From Methylobacterium gnaphalii (lineage in GTDB: Bacteria > Pseudomonadota > Alphaproteobacteria > Rhizobiales > Beijerinckiaceae): 64,000 nucleotides of DNA. Position 1 is the first letter of the stretch, and the number at the start of each line of letters is the position of its first letter. The notes under the pieces are model-generated. The model was not told where the DNA came from, made no database searches, and worked only from the letters and a program-made list of their open reading frames with translations. Shown here one piece after another: positions 9,068-18,210 of the stretch. The DNA is taken from assembly GCF_007992215.1 (NCBI RefSeq), contig NZ_BJZV01000003.1, positions 1 through 64,000 on the forward strand, given 5' to 3'. A program made the position numbers and the translations under genes.

Positions 9068-9103
9068 GCCTTGAGGCTGCTGCGCAGCACCTCAGTATGA
9101 GGA
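9068..9103 (-). repeat. intergenic palindromic repeat, copy 2 (inverted)
   Basis: Read on the minus strand it begins TCCTCATACTGAGGTG and ends CCTCAAGGC, with inner palindrome TGCTGCGCAGCA. It is the inverted partner of the element at 8978-9014; the two could form a large cruciform or transcript stem between the converging genes at 8941 and 9149. Compensating changes in the loop stem argue for preserved structure. Confidence 0.7.
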
Positions 9104-9148
9104 GCGGTGGGGTTGCCATGAGCGAAGCGAAAGGCTGCGTCGTGGATC

Positions 9149-9700
9149 CTACTGAGCCGCCCCGCAGGCGCTCACCACCGCGCGAAAATCATCCTCGGCG
9201 ACGTCGCTGCGCTGGAGCGTGACCTTCTTCGGCCCGGCCTGGAGCCGCACCTCGTTGGCGCTCCAGATCGCTACCCAGATCTCGCGCGCCTTCTCCAGGC
9301 TGACGCCGGTGACGTCCCAGTTGAAGGTGTAGTCGGACAGGGCGACCTTGGTGACGTGCAGGGGCCAGCTCTGGCCCCCGACCGTGACGCTGCCCTTGCC
9401 GGCCGCCTTGTCGAAGACGGCTGCGGTCTGCTTGGGATCGAGGTTGAACGTCGTCGCGTAGAAGTCGCCGGGGCCGGCGCAGCCGATCTCGGCGATGAGG
9501 CATTCGAGCGAGTTGTCCTCGTCGCAGAGCGAGTCGTAGACCGTGATCTTCGCGGCGCCGTCGTCCCTCGTGACCCGCGTGCGCGGCGCGGCCTCGGCCC
9601 CGAGGGGCGCCAGGGCGAGCCATGTGCTCGCAAGGATGACGACGAGCCGCTGGGCCACGCTGGCGATCTCCCGACGGCCCTTCCCCGGCCGCCGGCTCAT
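9149..9700 (-). CDS. exported protein of unknown function
   Basis: An ATG at 9700 gives 183 residues. The N terminus is basic, followed by a hydrophobic stretch and an AEAAP cleavage-like site near residue 38, so it is probably periplasmic. The mature part has four or more cysteines (in the segments SLCDEDNSLECLIAEIGCAGPG and VSACGAAQ), which may form disulfides. I do not recognise the family. A much longer open frame continues upstream to 10981, but this lies over the ABC exporter gene and is a shadow. The stop of the exporter is only 17 bases upstream, so the two may be co-transcribed. Confidence 0.65.
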   Translation of the reverse strand: MSRRPGKGRREIASVAQRLVVILASTWLALAPLGAEAAPRTRVTRDDGAAKITVYDSLCDEDNSLECLIAEIGCAGPGDFYATTFNLDPKQTAAVFDKAAGKGSVTVGGQSWPLHVTKVALSDYTFNWDVTGVSLEKAREIWVAIWSANEVRLQAGPKKVTLQRSDVAEDDFRAVVSACGAAQ

Positions 9701-9717
9701 CGTTACTGCGGATATGG

Positions 9718-11637
9718 TTAAGGCGTCGCAACCTCGAGGACGCGCTCGTCCTCGGCCTCGTCTTCCGCATGCTCCAGGGCCTCGCGGGCCTCGTCCTCCT
9801 GGCGCTGGCGGTTCCACAGGGCGGCATAGACCCCGCGGCGCGCCAGCAGCGTGAGATGGTCGCCGCGCTCGACGATGTGGCCATGGTCGAGCACCAGGAT
9901 CTCGTCGGCGTTGACGACCGTGGAGAGGCGGTGGGCGATGACCAGCGTGGTCCGGCCGCGGCTGACCCGGTCCAGCGCCGTCTGGATCTCGCGCTCGGTG
10001 AAGGAATCCAGCGCCGAGGTCGCCTCGTCGAGGACGAGGATCGGCGGTGCCTTGAGGATGGTGCGGGCGATGGCGACGCGCTGCTTCTCGCCACCTGACA
10101 GTTTCAGGCCGCGCTCGCCGACCGGCGTGTCGTAGCCCTCGGGCAGGCTCTCGATGAAGCGGTCGATCTGGGCGGAGCGGGCGGCCTCGCGCAGATCGGC
10201 CTCGCTCGCGTCCCAGCGGCCGTAGCGGATGTTGTAGCCGATGGTGTCGTTGAACAGCACGGTGTCCTGCGGGACCATGCCGATCACCGCCCGCAGGCTG
10301 TCCTGGCGAACCGCGGCGATGTCCTGGCCGTCGATGAGGATGCGCCCTCCCTGCGGCTCGTAGAACCGGAAGAGCAGGCGCGACAGGGTCGATTTGCCGG
10401 CACCGGACGGGCCGACGATGGCGACGGTCCGGCCCGCCGGCACCTCGAAGGATACGCCCCTTAGGATCGGCCGGCTCGGATTGTAGGCGAACCGCACGTC
10501 CTCGAAGCGCACGCTGCCGCTCCCGACCCGCAGGGCCGGCGCGCCGGGCCTGTCCGCGATCTCGGGGTTCTGGTCGAGGATGCGGAACATGTCGTCGATG
10601 TCGATCAGCGCCTGTTTGATCTCGCGGTAGATCATGCCCATGAAGTTGAGCGGGACGGCGAGCTGCACGAGCATCGTGTTGACGAGCACGAAGCCGCCGA
10701 TCGTCGCGCGCCCGGCCATGATGTCGTGCGCGGCGAGCCACATCACGCAGGTCATGCCGAGGGTGAAGATGATCGCCTGGCCGGCGTTCAGCACGGCGAG
10801 CGAGACGTAGGTCTGCGTCGAGGCCTTCTCGTACTTGGCCATCGAGCCGTCGTAGCGCTCGGTCTCGCGGGCCTCGGCTCCGAAATACTTCACCGTCTCG
10901 TAGTTCAGGAGCGAGTCGACGGCCTTGGTGTTGGCGTCGGTATCGGAGGCGTTCATCCGCTTGCGGATGGCAATCCGCCACTCCGTCGCCTTCCAGGTGT
11001 AGAGCAGGTAGGCGGCGATGGTGACGGCAACGATCGCCGAATAGTGCCAGTCGAACTCGTATGTGAGCAGGCCGAGCACCAGCACCAGCTCGACGATGGT
11101 CGGCACCAGCGTCAGCACCATCAGGCGCGACAGCTCCTCGATGCCGGAGCGGCCGCGCTCCAGCACGCGGGTGAGGCCGCCGGTCTTGCGCTCGAGATGG
11201 AAGCGCAGGGACAGCCGATGCATATGCGCGAAGGTGCGCAGGGCCAGCCTCCGCACGGCATGCATCGCGACCTTCGCGAAGAGCCCGTCGCGGACCTGGG
11301 TGAGGGCGGCCATGGCGATGCGCGAGCCGCCATAGAGGGCGATCATCGCCGCCGGGATCGCCCAGAGGCCGGTGGGAACCCTGTCACCGTGCGCGCCCTG
11401 GTTGCCGCCGACCGCGGCGACGAGCGCGTCCGTCGCCCATTTGAAGGTGAAGGGCATCACCATCGTCATCAGCTTGACGACGAGGATCAGCCCGAAGGCG
11501 ACGAAGATGCGCCGCTGCAGGTCCGGCCGGCCTGTCGGCCAGAGATGCGGCCAGAGCCGGCGATAGATGGCGAGCAGGCCCGGCCGCTGCGGCGTGGCCG
11601 GGGCGTTCTCCGCCACAGGGGCGGGTGAAACTGTCAT
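9718..11637 (-). CDS. Atm1-type ABC transporter (permease fused to ATPase)
   Basis: A 639-residue half-transporter with six membrane helices then an ATPase. Walker A GPSGAGKST is at 409-417, the signature LSGGEKQR at 513-520, Walker B ILVLDE at 533-538 and the switch His at 569. The segment SLLNYETVKYF (about 242-252) is a hallmark of the Atm1/ABCB7/HMT branch. Atm1 proteins export glutathione-linked sulfur species or heavy-metal conjugates and support Fe-S metabolism and metal tolerance; it should act as a homodimer in the inner membrane. ATG start at 11637. Confidence 0.93.
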   Translation of the reverse strand: MTVSPAPVAENAPATPQRPGLLAIYRRLWPHLWPTGRPDLQRRIFVAFGLILVVKLMTMVMPFTFKWATDALVAAVGGNQGAHGDRVPTGLWAIPAAMIALYGGSRIAMAALTQVRDGLFAKVAMHAVRRLALRTFAHMHRLSLRFHLERKTGGLTRVLERGRSGIEELSRLMVLTLVPTIVELVLVLGLLTYEFDWHYSAIVAVTIAAYLLYTWKATEWRIAIRKRMNASDTDANTKAVDSLLNYETVKYFGAEARETERYDGSMAKYEKASTQTYVSLAVLNAGQAIIFTLGMTCVMWLAAHDIMAGRATIGGFVLVNTMLVQLAVPLNFMGMIYREIKQALIDIDDMFRILDQNPEIADRPGAPALRVGSGSVRFEDVRFAYNPSRPILRGVSFEVPAGRTVAIVGPSGAGKSTLSRLLFRFYEPQGGRILIDGQDIAAVRQDSLRAVIGMVPQDTVLFNDTIGYNIRYGRWDASEADLREAARSAQIDRFIESLPEGYDTPVGERGLKLSGGEKQRVAIARTILKAPPILVLDEATSALDSFTEREIQTALDRVSRGRTTLVIAHRLSTVVNADEILVLDHGHIVERGDHLTLLARRGVYAALWNRQRQEDEAREALEHAEDEAEDERVLEVATP

Positions 11638-11750
11638 GTGGAAGCGTTCTTACGAGGCGGGGATCAGCCCCGCATATAAGGTCCGCCCCGCGCGCGTGCA
11701 GCCGCCGCGACGATCACATCACCGATGCATGCAGCGGGCTGCTCCCGCGC

Positions 11751-13286
11751 TCAGCCGCGGTTCGGCGCCTGCCGGTCGGCCGCCGGCGCATCCTTTGGCA
11801 TCACGAAGATCTGGCCGGGATAGATCAGGTTCGGGTCGCGGATCTGGTCGCGGTTGGCCTCGTAGATCACCGTGTAGCGCCTGCCGTTGCCGTAGCTCTT
11901 CCGGCTGATCTGCCAGAGGCTGTCGCCGCGGATGATCTTGGCCGTCTCGATCTCGGGCACGAAGACCGCGGTGGCCTGATCGAACGGCGCGGGGACAGCC
12001 TTCTCGGCGAGCTCCGTCGGACCGCTGACAGCGCCGGGCGCGGCGGTCCGGCCAGGGGCGTCGGGCTTGACGGCGTCAGGCAGCTTCGGCGCCAGGGCCT
12101 CGGCGGTGCGGCGGTCGGCCTCCTGCGATGGCAGCGTGCTGGTCGGGCGCCCTGCCCCGGCCACGGCCGGCATCTCGGCCGCGGCCCGGGGCGCAGATGA
12201 CGGCCTGTCGTCGGCACCGGCCGTAGCCGTGGCCGGCTTCGTATGGGGCCCAGCCTGATCCTTCGCGGCCGGCTTTCCAGGCTCCTTCGCCGCAAGTTGC
12301 GCTGGGAAGGTGAAGCCCACCTGGGCCCGGTTGGCGACCTTGCCGGCGTCGGATTCCACCTGATCGATCCGAATCTGATAGCTGCCCGGCCGCACGCCGC
12401 GTCCGATCGTGAAGGCGATCCGGCCATCCGCGCCAGCCCTGCCCGAGGCGACCAGGGTGTCGTTGAGATAGAGGCGCAGCGAGGCCCAGGCCGCGCCCTG
12501 ACCCGACACGAACAGGCGCCCGCCATCCTGCGCATCGACGCTGACGATCTTCACGGGGCCGGACTTGGACGCGTCCGCCGCTCCCGGCAGCGCAGCCTCC
12601 TTTCGAGGCGGCACGGCGGGCGGCGTCGCGTTCGATCCCGAGACCTTGGCGGCCTCGCGGCTCGCCTCGGCGACAGGACCGGGCATCGACAGCACGCGGG
12701 TCGGCTTGTCGGGCTCGCTCACGGCGACGAGCGGCTGCGCCTTCCTGTCCTTGTCGACCACCACGACCGCGCTCGCCCTGCCCTCCGTGACCTGGCCGTC
12801 GGGCGTGGTGCTGCGCAGGGTCAGCTCGCTGTTGCCAGGCGGCAGCGACAGGCTGTCGATGGCGAACTGGCCGCCCTCATCCGCCGTGACGCGGGCGACG
12901 GTCTTGTTGTCGCGCCGGAGCTCGATCTCGGCCTTGGGCGTCGTGCGTCCGGCCAGGACCGCATCGCCCGAGGGCTCGACGCGCAGGATGTCGAACTTCG
13001 GCGTCTTGTCGTCACCCTGGCGGGTTTCCGCTTGCGGGGCTCCGCCGGGAACGGCAAGAGCATCCCTGCTCGACTCGACGTTAGCCTGGTCGCCGGGGGC
13101 CTTCGAGGCGGCATGGCCTTCGGTCTTCGGCAGATCGGCGGCAGAGCGGGACGTCTCGGTCGACGGATCGATGCCCCGGATGCGTTTCAGGAGGTCTCCG
13201 CCGCCGAAGATCGTCGCGACGACGGTGAGCCCGATCACCACACCCGTGCCGGCGAGGGCTATCAGACGTCCCATACCCGCCGTCAT
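11751..13286 (-). CDS. LysM domain protein with Ig-like repeats
   Basis: The ATG at 13286, preceded by AGGGAGTTG, gives 511 residues; an in-frame TTG nine bases earlier is less likely. An N-terminal membrane helix (MGRLIALAGTGVVIGLTVVATIF) anchors it. The middle holds a Pro/Ala-rich linker and Ig/bacterial adhesion-like segments, for example KAEIELRRDNKTVARVTADE. The C terminus is a LysM domain (RGDSLWQISRKSYGNGRRY...IYPGQIFVMP), which binds peptidoglycan glycan strands. It is probably a cell-envelope protein of the inner membrane reaching the wall. Such proteins are common in Hyphomicrobiales but mostly uncharacterised. Confidence 0.85.
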   Translation of the reverse strand: MTAGMGRLIALAGTGVVIGLTVVATIFGGGDLLKRIRGIDPSTETSRSAADLPKTEGHAASKAPGDQANVESSRDALAVPGGAPQAETRQGDDKTPKFDILRVEPSGDAVLAGRTTPKAEIELRRDNKTVARVTADEGGQFAIDSLSLPPGNSELTLRSTTPDGQVTEGRASAVVVVDKDRKAQPLVAVSEPDKPTRVLSMPGPVAEASREAAKVSGSNATPPAVPPRKEAALPGAADASKSGPVKIVSVDAQDGGRLFVSGQGAAWASLRLYLNDTLVASGRAGADGRIAFTIGRGVRPGSYQIRIDQVESDAGKVANRAQVGFTFPAQLAAKEPGKPAAKDQAGPHTKPATATAGADDRPSSAPRAAAEMPAVAGAGRPTSTLPSQEADRRTAEALAPKLPDAVKPDAPGRTAAPGAVSGPTELAEKAVPAPFDQATAVFVPEIETAKIIRGDSLWQISRKSYGNGRRYTVIYEANRDQIRDPNLIYPGQIFVMPKDAPAADRQAPNRG

Positions 13287-13524
13287 GGCGCACAACTCCC
13301 TACAGCCCGTCGCAGCGATGCCGCCCCCTATGCGGGCTTGTCGACAACCCGTCTAATTCTCATGGCATATTACCGAACATGACAGGAACACCAAGACACG
13401 GGCGCGCCCAAGTGGGCGAATACCGAGGGACTAGACGGGGATGCTCCGTTCTTTCCGCGGTGGATGACGGCCTCAATGCCGCCAAGACTGGCGCCGATCT
13501 CGCGAGGTGGGGGGAGACGGGCTC

Positions 13525-14124
13525 GTGCATCTGAATTCGGTTTGCGTATATTGCGGTTCGGGCTTCGGCAGCGATCCAGCCTTTAAGGGTGCGGCGGTGG
13601 CCGTGGGCCGCGCTTTGGGCGAGGCCGGGATCAACCTCGTCTATGGCGGCGGCAATGTCGGGTTGATGGGCACCGTGGCGCATGCAGCCCTGCAGGCCGG
13701 CGGCCACGTCACCGGCATCATCCCGGACTTCCTGAAGTCGCGCGAGCGCATGCTCGAGGACATTCAGGAGACCATCGTCGTCGACGACATGCACACCCGC
13801 AAGAAGCTGATGTTCGACCGCGCAGATGCCTTCGTGGCGATGCCGGGCGGCATCGGCACGCTGGAAGAGCTCATCGAGCAGATGACCTGGGCGCAGCTCG
13901 GTCAGCACGCCAAGCCGATCCTGCTGCTCTCGATCAACGGCTTCTGGGATCCGCTGCTGACGCTCCTCGCGCATATGCGCGACCACGGCTTCCTGCGTCC
14001 CGGTCTGGACCCCTCCTTCCTGGTCGCCACCGACCCGGCCGACGTCGTCGGGATGCTGCGGGACACGGTGGCCAAGCGTGCGCCCTCCCCTGAGGGAGAA
14101 GCGCTGGTGAGGGAGCGGCTTTAG
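13525..14124 (+). CDS. LOG family protein (cytokinin riboside 5'-monophosphate phosphoribohydrolase-like)
   Basis: About 199 residues with the family motif PGGIGTLEE at roughly 107-115 and the Rossmann-like start CVYCGSGFG and GGGNVGLMG. LOG enzymes cleave ribose-5-phosphate from nucleoside 5'-monophosphates; some make active cytokinins, many bacterial ones likely act on AMP or damaged nucleotides. The GTG at 13525 is preferred because a strong GGGGGGAGA lies 8-16 bases upstream; the GTG at 13507 would add six residues and sit inside that purine run. Convergent with cysS. Confidence 0.88.
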   Translation: MHLNSVCVYCGSGFGSDPAFKGAAVAVGRALGEAGINLVYGGGNVGLMGTVAHAALQAGGHVTGIIPDFLKSRERMLEDIQETIVVDDMHTRKKLMFDRADAFVAMPGGIGTLEELIEQMTWAQLGQHAKPILLLSINGFWDPLLTLLAHMRDHGFLRPGLDPSFLVATDPADVVGMLRDTVAKRAPSPEGEALVRERL

Positions 14125-14130
14125 CACCGC

Positions 14131-14218
14131 GTCGCTGCGAGCGCCGCGAAGCAATCAGGGCCACGACCGCCGCCTCAGCGCGTTGACCTGGATCGTTTCG
14201 CGACGCTCGCAAGGACGG
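14131..14218. repeat. long inverted repeat between convergent genes
   Basis: Left arm 14131-14160 (contains GCGAGCGCCGCGAAGCAATC) and right arm 14187-14218 are imperfect inverted copies of about 29 bases: 14131-14160 pairs with the reverse complement of the right arm, with substitutions and one indel. The spacer is about 26 bases. It sits between the stops of the LOG gene and cysS and may act as a bidirectional terminator. The motif resembles the short GCGAGCG/CGAAGCAAT repeats dispersed in alphaproteobacterial genomes. Confidence 0.65.
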
Positions 14219-14232
14219 GTGTGGAACGCCGC

Positions 14233-15615
14233 CTACTTGATCACGCTCCACGTGGTCGTGCCGTCCTTGTTGTCCTTCACGGCGACGCCCAGTGCCGACA
14301 GGGCATCGCGTGCCTGGTCGGAGGCGGCCCAGTTCTTGGCGGCCCGCGCCGCGCGGCGCTCCTCGATCAGCCGCTCGACCGCGGCGACGTCGATCCCCGA
14401 GGCCTGGACGCTGGCCCGCTCCCGCCCGCTCTTCGTCTGACCGAGCAGACCGAGCAATCCTGCGCCTGCCTTGAGCGAGGCGGGGTCGTCGAGACGATGA
14501 AGCTCGGCGAGGGCCGAGGCCGTGTTCAGGTCGTCGAGCAGGGGGTCCAGCACCGCCGCAGGCGGCTCATGGGCCGGCGAGGCATCACCGACGAGGCCGT
14601 ACCAACGGTCGAGCGTGCGGCTGGCTTCCTCGAGCCCTCGCACGGTCCAGTCGATCGGCTGGCGATAATGCGTCTTCAGCATCGCGAGCCGCACGACCTC
14701 GCCCGGCCAGTCGTTCAGCACCTCGCGGATGGTGACGAAGTTGCCGAGCGACTTCGACATCTTCTCCCCCTCCACCTGGAGGAAGCCGTTATGCATCCAG
14801 ACATTCGCCATGACCGGCGTGCCGAAGCAGCAGCGCGACTGCGCCACCTCGTTCTCGTGATGGGGAAAGATCAGGTCGATGCCACCGGCATGGATGTCGA
14901 AGGTCTTCCCGAGATGCTTCCACGACATCGCGGAGCACTCGATATGCCAGCCCGGCCGGCCGGGGGCAGCGATGCCCGAGGGTGAGGGCCAGGAGGGTTC
15001 ACCGGGCTTCGAGGGCTTCCAGAGCACGAAGTCGAGGGGCGAGCGCTTGTAGGGGGCGACCTCGACGCGGGCGCCGGCCTCCATCTCGTCGAGCGGGCGC
15101 TTCGAGAGGCTGCCGTAATCCGGCATCGAGGGCACGTCGAACAGGACGTGATCCTCGGCGACATAGGCGTGCCCGGCCGCCACCAATCCTTCGATCAGCG
15201 AGACCATCTCGCCGATATGGTCCGTGGCGCGCGGCTCGAGGAAACGCGGGCGCTCACCCGCCACGTTCACATCCTCCGGCATCAGCACGCCGAGATCGCG
15301 CATGTCCTGATGGAAGAGGCTGAGCGTGCCGTCGGTGAGTTCGCGGATCGTGATGCCGCGCTCGGCGGCGCGCGCGTTGATCTTGTCGTCCACGTCCGTG
15401 ACATTGCGGGCGTAGGTGACGTGCGCCTCGCCGTAGAGGTGGCGCAGCAGCCGGAAGAGCAGGTCGAAGACGATGATCGGGCGCGCATTGCCGATATGGG
15501 CCGCGTCGTAGACCGTCGGGCCGCAGGCATAGACCCGCACATGGCCTGGATCGATCGGCGTGAACGCCGCCTTCTCGCGGGTCAGCGTGTTGTAGAGCCG
15601 CAACATCGGCGCCAT
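14233..15615 (-). CDS. cysS: cysteinyl-tRNA synthetase
   Basis: A 460-residue class I aminoacyl-tRNA synthetase that charges tRNA-Cys. The HIGN nucleotide motif is at residues 40-43, KMSKS at 285-289, and zinc-site residues include Cys31 (in YACGPTVYD), Cys227 and the HHE segment near 252. Length agrees with the family. ATG at 15615 gives N terminus MAPMLRLYN; the ATG three codons later is an alternative. The open frame extending upstream to 15858 is not conserved protein. The 330 bases upstream contain no gene on this strand and should hold the promoter. Confidence 0.95.
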   Translation of the reverse strand: MAPMLRLYNTLTREKAAFTPIDPGHVRVYACGPTVYDAAHIGNARPIIVFDLLFRLLRHLYGEAHVTYARNVTDVDDKINARAAERGITIRELTDGTLSLFHQDMRDLGVLMPEDVNVAGERPRFLEPRATDHIGEMVSLIEGLVAAGHAYVAEDHVLFDVPSMPDYGSLSKRPLDEMEAGARVEVAPYKRSPLDFVLWKPSKPGEPSWPSPSGIAAPGRPGWHIECSAMSWKHLGKTFDIHAGGIDLIFPHHENEVAQSRCCFGTPVMANVWMHNGFLQVEGEKMSKSLGNFVTIREVLNDWPGEVVRLAMLKTHYRQPIDWTVRGLEEASRTLDRWYGLVGDASPAHEPPAAVLDPLLDDLNTASALAELHRLDDPASLKAGAGLLGLLGQTKSGRERASVQASGIDVAAVERLIEERRAARAAKNWAASDQARDALSALGVAVKDNKDGTTTWSVIK

Positions 15616-15946
15616 CGGAGTCCATCTCGTTCGGTGCCGTGACCCTGCGCGCTGCCGGCGCCGGGCAAGACCCCTATCCCGTTGTATCGCGGCGCTTTCC
15701 GAGTCCGGCCGCCTGAGCGGCCCGGTTCCGTTCGCCACGGTCCCGCCCCATTGCCCTCGGCCGGCTGTGGCGCAAGGGCGACGGTCGGAGCCGTTCGCAT
15801 CCGGTACCCCAAAAGCGTGATCGATTCGACAACCTGCTGGTCGATCGCCGCTGCTCACTCGACTGTAGGCGGTAGCGTGAAGCCTTTGTTTACCGAGCCG
15901 TCAGAACACTACGCAATCGCGTCATCCGATTTTCGAGGTCCCGACC
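15616..15946. other. intergenic region, divergent promoters
   Basis: This 331-base stretch separates cysS from the divergent small exported-protein gene. No ORF with plausible composition and no RNA gene was recognised. It must carry promoters for both genes; I could not assign -35/-10 boxes with confidence. Confidence 0.4.
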
Positions 15947-16273
15947 ATGCGCCTTCAGGCTGCTGCCTTCCTCGCCCTTGCCCTGGTTTCGTCCGTCGCC
16001 GCCCCGGCTTTCGCCGGTGAGGGCGCCGCGACCCAGCATGTCGAGCGGGCCTTCCTGATCCCCGCCAACGATGGCTACGGCACCGGCGAGTGCCTCACCA
16101 ACGGCAAAAGCGAGTGCGGTCAGGTCGTTGCCAACGCCTGGTGCGAGTCCCAGGGCTTCGCCTCGGCCGCCTCCTACGGCGTCGCCGATCGGGACGAATA
16201 TACCGGTTCCATCGACGCGACCCCGGTTCGCCCGGCCACTGAGCGCCCGATCCGGATTACCTGCCAGGATTGA
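15947..16273 (+). CDS. small exported protein of unknown function
   Basis: A 108-residue protein with a textbook signal peptide (MRLQAAAFLALALVSS, cleavage after AFA near residue 23). The mature part contains four cysteines (GECLTNGKSECG, AWCESQG, RITCQD), probably two disulfide bonds, and a His/Glu-containing N-terminal segment. It is likely a periplasmic protein of a family common in Methylobacterium and relatives, without a known role. Convergent with the CreA-like gene downstream, with 19 bases between their ends. Confidence 0.7.
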   Translation: MRLQAAAFLALALVSSVAAPAFAGEGAATQHVERAFLIPANDGYGTGECLTNGKSECGQVVANAWCESQGFASAASYGVADRDEYTGSIDATPVRPATERPIRITCQD

Positions 16274-16292
16274 TCAGCGAGGCCTCCCGGCC

Positions 16293-16820
16293 TCACTTCA
16301 CGAACTCCGCGCATTTCTGCGGCGGCTCCGTGCCCCACGGCATGAGTGGGACGGCCGAGGTCGAGTTCTTCGGCGAGCCCTGGATCACCCTATCCGAATA
16401 GACCATGTAGATCAGCGTGTTACGCTTGACGTCGCAGCCGCGTACGATCTGCATGGACTTGAAGATCAGCGAGCGGCGCTCGCTGAACACCACCTCGCCC
16501 TGCTTGAATTTCTCCTTGAACTGCACCGGACCTGTCTGGCGGCAGGCCAGCGAGATGTCGGACACATCCTCGGCGAGGCCGAGCGTGCCCTTGATGCCGC
16601 CCTTCTCGGGCTGGGTGTACCAGCAGGCGATGCCGCTCACGTTGGGATCGTCGATGCCGTAGACCACGAGCTTGTCGTTGGGCGTCAGCGGGCGCCAGAC
16701 CGTCGACTTGTCGAAGATCCGGTCGGGGTCGTCGGCGCGTGCGGGACGTGATGCGGTGGCCAGGACCGCCGCCGCGAGCAGAGCCATTCCAGACTGCATG
16801 GTGCGCGTTCGCAACATCAT
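16293..16820 (-). CDS. creA: CreA family protein
   Basis: A 175-residue exported protein of the CreA family (DUF1215-type). The signal peptide ends at about residue 29 (SRPARA), and the family core is clear: VVYGIDDPNVSGIACWYT, SDISLACRQTGP and the region KSMQIVRGCDVKRNTLIYMVYSDR split over conserved Cys residues. CreA is widespread in Proteobacteria, is periplasmic in E. coli, and its function is unknown. An internal ATG at codon 8 could be the true start. The gene is divergent from the DUF2865 gene. Confidence 0.9.
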   Translation of the reverse strand: MMLRTRTMQSGMALLAAAVLATASRPARADDPDRIFDKSTVWRPLTPNDKLVVYGIDDPNVSGIACWYTQPEKGGIKGTLGLAEDVSDISLACRQTGPVQFKEKFKQGEVVFSERRSLIFKSMQIVRGCDVKRNTLIYMVYSDRVIQGSPKNSTSAVPLMPWGTEPPQKCAEFVK

Positions 16821-16972
16821 CGAACCATTCCCCTCTAAACTTGGCCGTATCGATGTGGTGTGCCTGTCACCGCCGCGCGAGGGGGCGTATCACGTATGTT
16901 AGTCAACACGGCCGCGCCCCGATTCCGTCGAGTCGGAGACCGCTCTTCCGTGACATTCATCGCGTTCTCGCC

Positions 16973-17995
16973 ATGCTGCTGATCCCCTCGACGATCCGCC
17001 GAAGCGTCGTAGCCGCGGTGGCCGTGCTCTCCGCCGGCACGGTGCTGCCGGCCGCGGCGAACCCATTCGCGTGCCAGCGCTACAAGGCCGAGCTCGCCAG
17101 CCTGAACGACAACGGCTCCACCCAGCGCGCCCTGCAGAGCGAGATCGGCCGGCTCGAATCCTATTACCGCTCCCTCAATTGCGAGGGCGGCAAGTTCCTG
17201 TTCTTCGATACGCGCCCGCCCCAGTGCGGCGCCGTCGAGCAGCGCATCAGGGCGCTCAATGCCGGTTACGGCGCGCAGAACGGCGAGGTTGTCGCTGCAC
17301 GCCGCCGCCAGCTGATCGCGGCGATCGGTACGGCCTGCGCGGATGTGCCTGCGCTTCCGACCGATGGCTCGCCGATCCAGCAGACGGCCCGCGGCGGCCA
17401 CAAGGTCATCTGCGTCAAGACCTGCGACGGCTCCTACTTCCCCATGAACAACCTGCCGGACGGGCGGAGCGGGGCGGACGAGATGTGCCAGGCGCTCTGC
17501 CCGGGCACGCAGGCGGTCGCCTACTCGATGCCGGAGGGCGACGAGGCCTTGCGCTCCGCAGCCACCATCAAGGGCAACCGCGCCTACACGTCGCTGGCGA
17601 CGGCCTTCAAATTCCGCACCAGCTTCGAGCCGAACTGCTCCTGCAAGCGCGAGGGGCAGAGCTGGGCACAGTCACTCGCCAAGGCCGAGAGCATGCTGGT
17701 CCGGCACAAGGGCGACATCTTCGTCACCCCGATGCAGGCCGAGCGCCTGTCGCGGCCACCGAAGGTCCGACTGACACTCGTCGGCCGTGCCGACAAGACC
17801 GCCGCGACGCTCGCGGCTGACGCTGCCAGCCGCACCGGCGCCGCTGGCGAGACCGCGGGCGACGTCACCGCTACCGGGACGGCCGGTCCTGCCGACGCCT
17901 CGACGGTCGTCGCCAAGGCCAATACGGACCGCACCGCCGTGCGTGTGATCGAGCCGTCGATGATCCCCGTTCCGGCGCGCACCGGCACACCCTGA
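16973..17995 (+). CDS. DUF2865 domain exported protein
   Basis: With ATG at 16973 the product is 340 residues with a signal peptide ending at LPAAA near residue 24; the open frame upstream to 16739 is not needed and overlaps the divergent creA start. The DUF2865 core is easy to see: Cys-rich segments VICVKTCDGSYFPM, DEMCQALCPG and FEPNCSCKREGQSWA. The pattern of paired cysteines suggests several disulfides in the periplasm. The C-terminal 70 residues are a Thr/Ala-rich tail. The domain is frequent in Hyphomicrobiales and has no established function. Confidence 0.85.
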   Translation: MLLIPSTIRRSVVAAVAVLSAGTVLPAAANPFACQRYKAELASLNDNGSTQRALQSEIGRLESYYRSLNCEGGKFLFFDTRPPQCGAVEQRIRALNAGYGAQNGEVVAARRRQLIAAIGTACADVPALPTDGSPIQQTARGGHKVICVKTCDGSYFPMNNLPDGRSGADEMCQALCPGTQAVAYSMPEGDEALRSAATIKGNRAYTSLATAFKFRTSFEPNCSCKREGQSWAQSLAKAESMLVRHKGDIFVTPMQAERLSRPPKVRLTLVGRADKTAATLAADAASRTGAAGETAGDVTATGTAGPADASTVVAKANTDRTAVRVIEPSMIPVPARTGTP

Positions 17996-18210
17996 CGGCT
18001 GTTTCGGCCCCGCCCCTCACGATCATTTCGGCCGGTGCGGGTGTGCGAACGATAGATTCGCCAAGGCCTTGAGGGAGAACGGCTTCCCGCAATCCGGCCG
18101 CCAGCTGTCGGCCTGCTGAAATTTGACGCCTCGTTTTTCGGAACCATATCGGCCCGACACCGTTCGAACCCGCCGATCGCGTTTCGAAGACGATGAACGA
18201 GGCTGACCGT

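Noticed and set aside
9149..10981. 610-codon minus frame running upstream of the exported protein
   Set aside because: Beyond 9700 it overlaps the Atm1-type gene in another frame and is Arg/Pro-rich shadow sequence; only the part from ATG 9700 is kept.
12243..13382. 379-codon plus frame opposite the LysM gene
   Set aside because: Arg/Leu/Gly-rich antisense shadow; the minus-strand LysM domain is convincing.
14251..14256. CACGTG core near the end of cysS, considered as a second parS
   Set aside because: The flanking bases do not match TGTTNCACGTGAAACA; the coding function explains the sequence.
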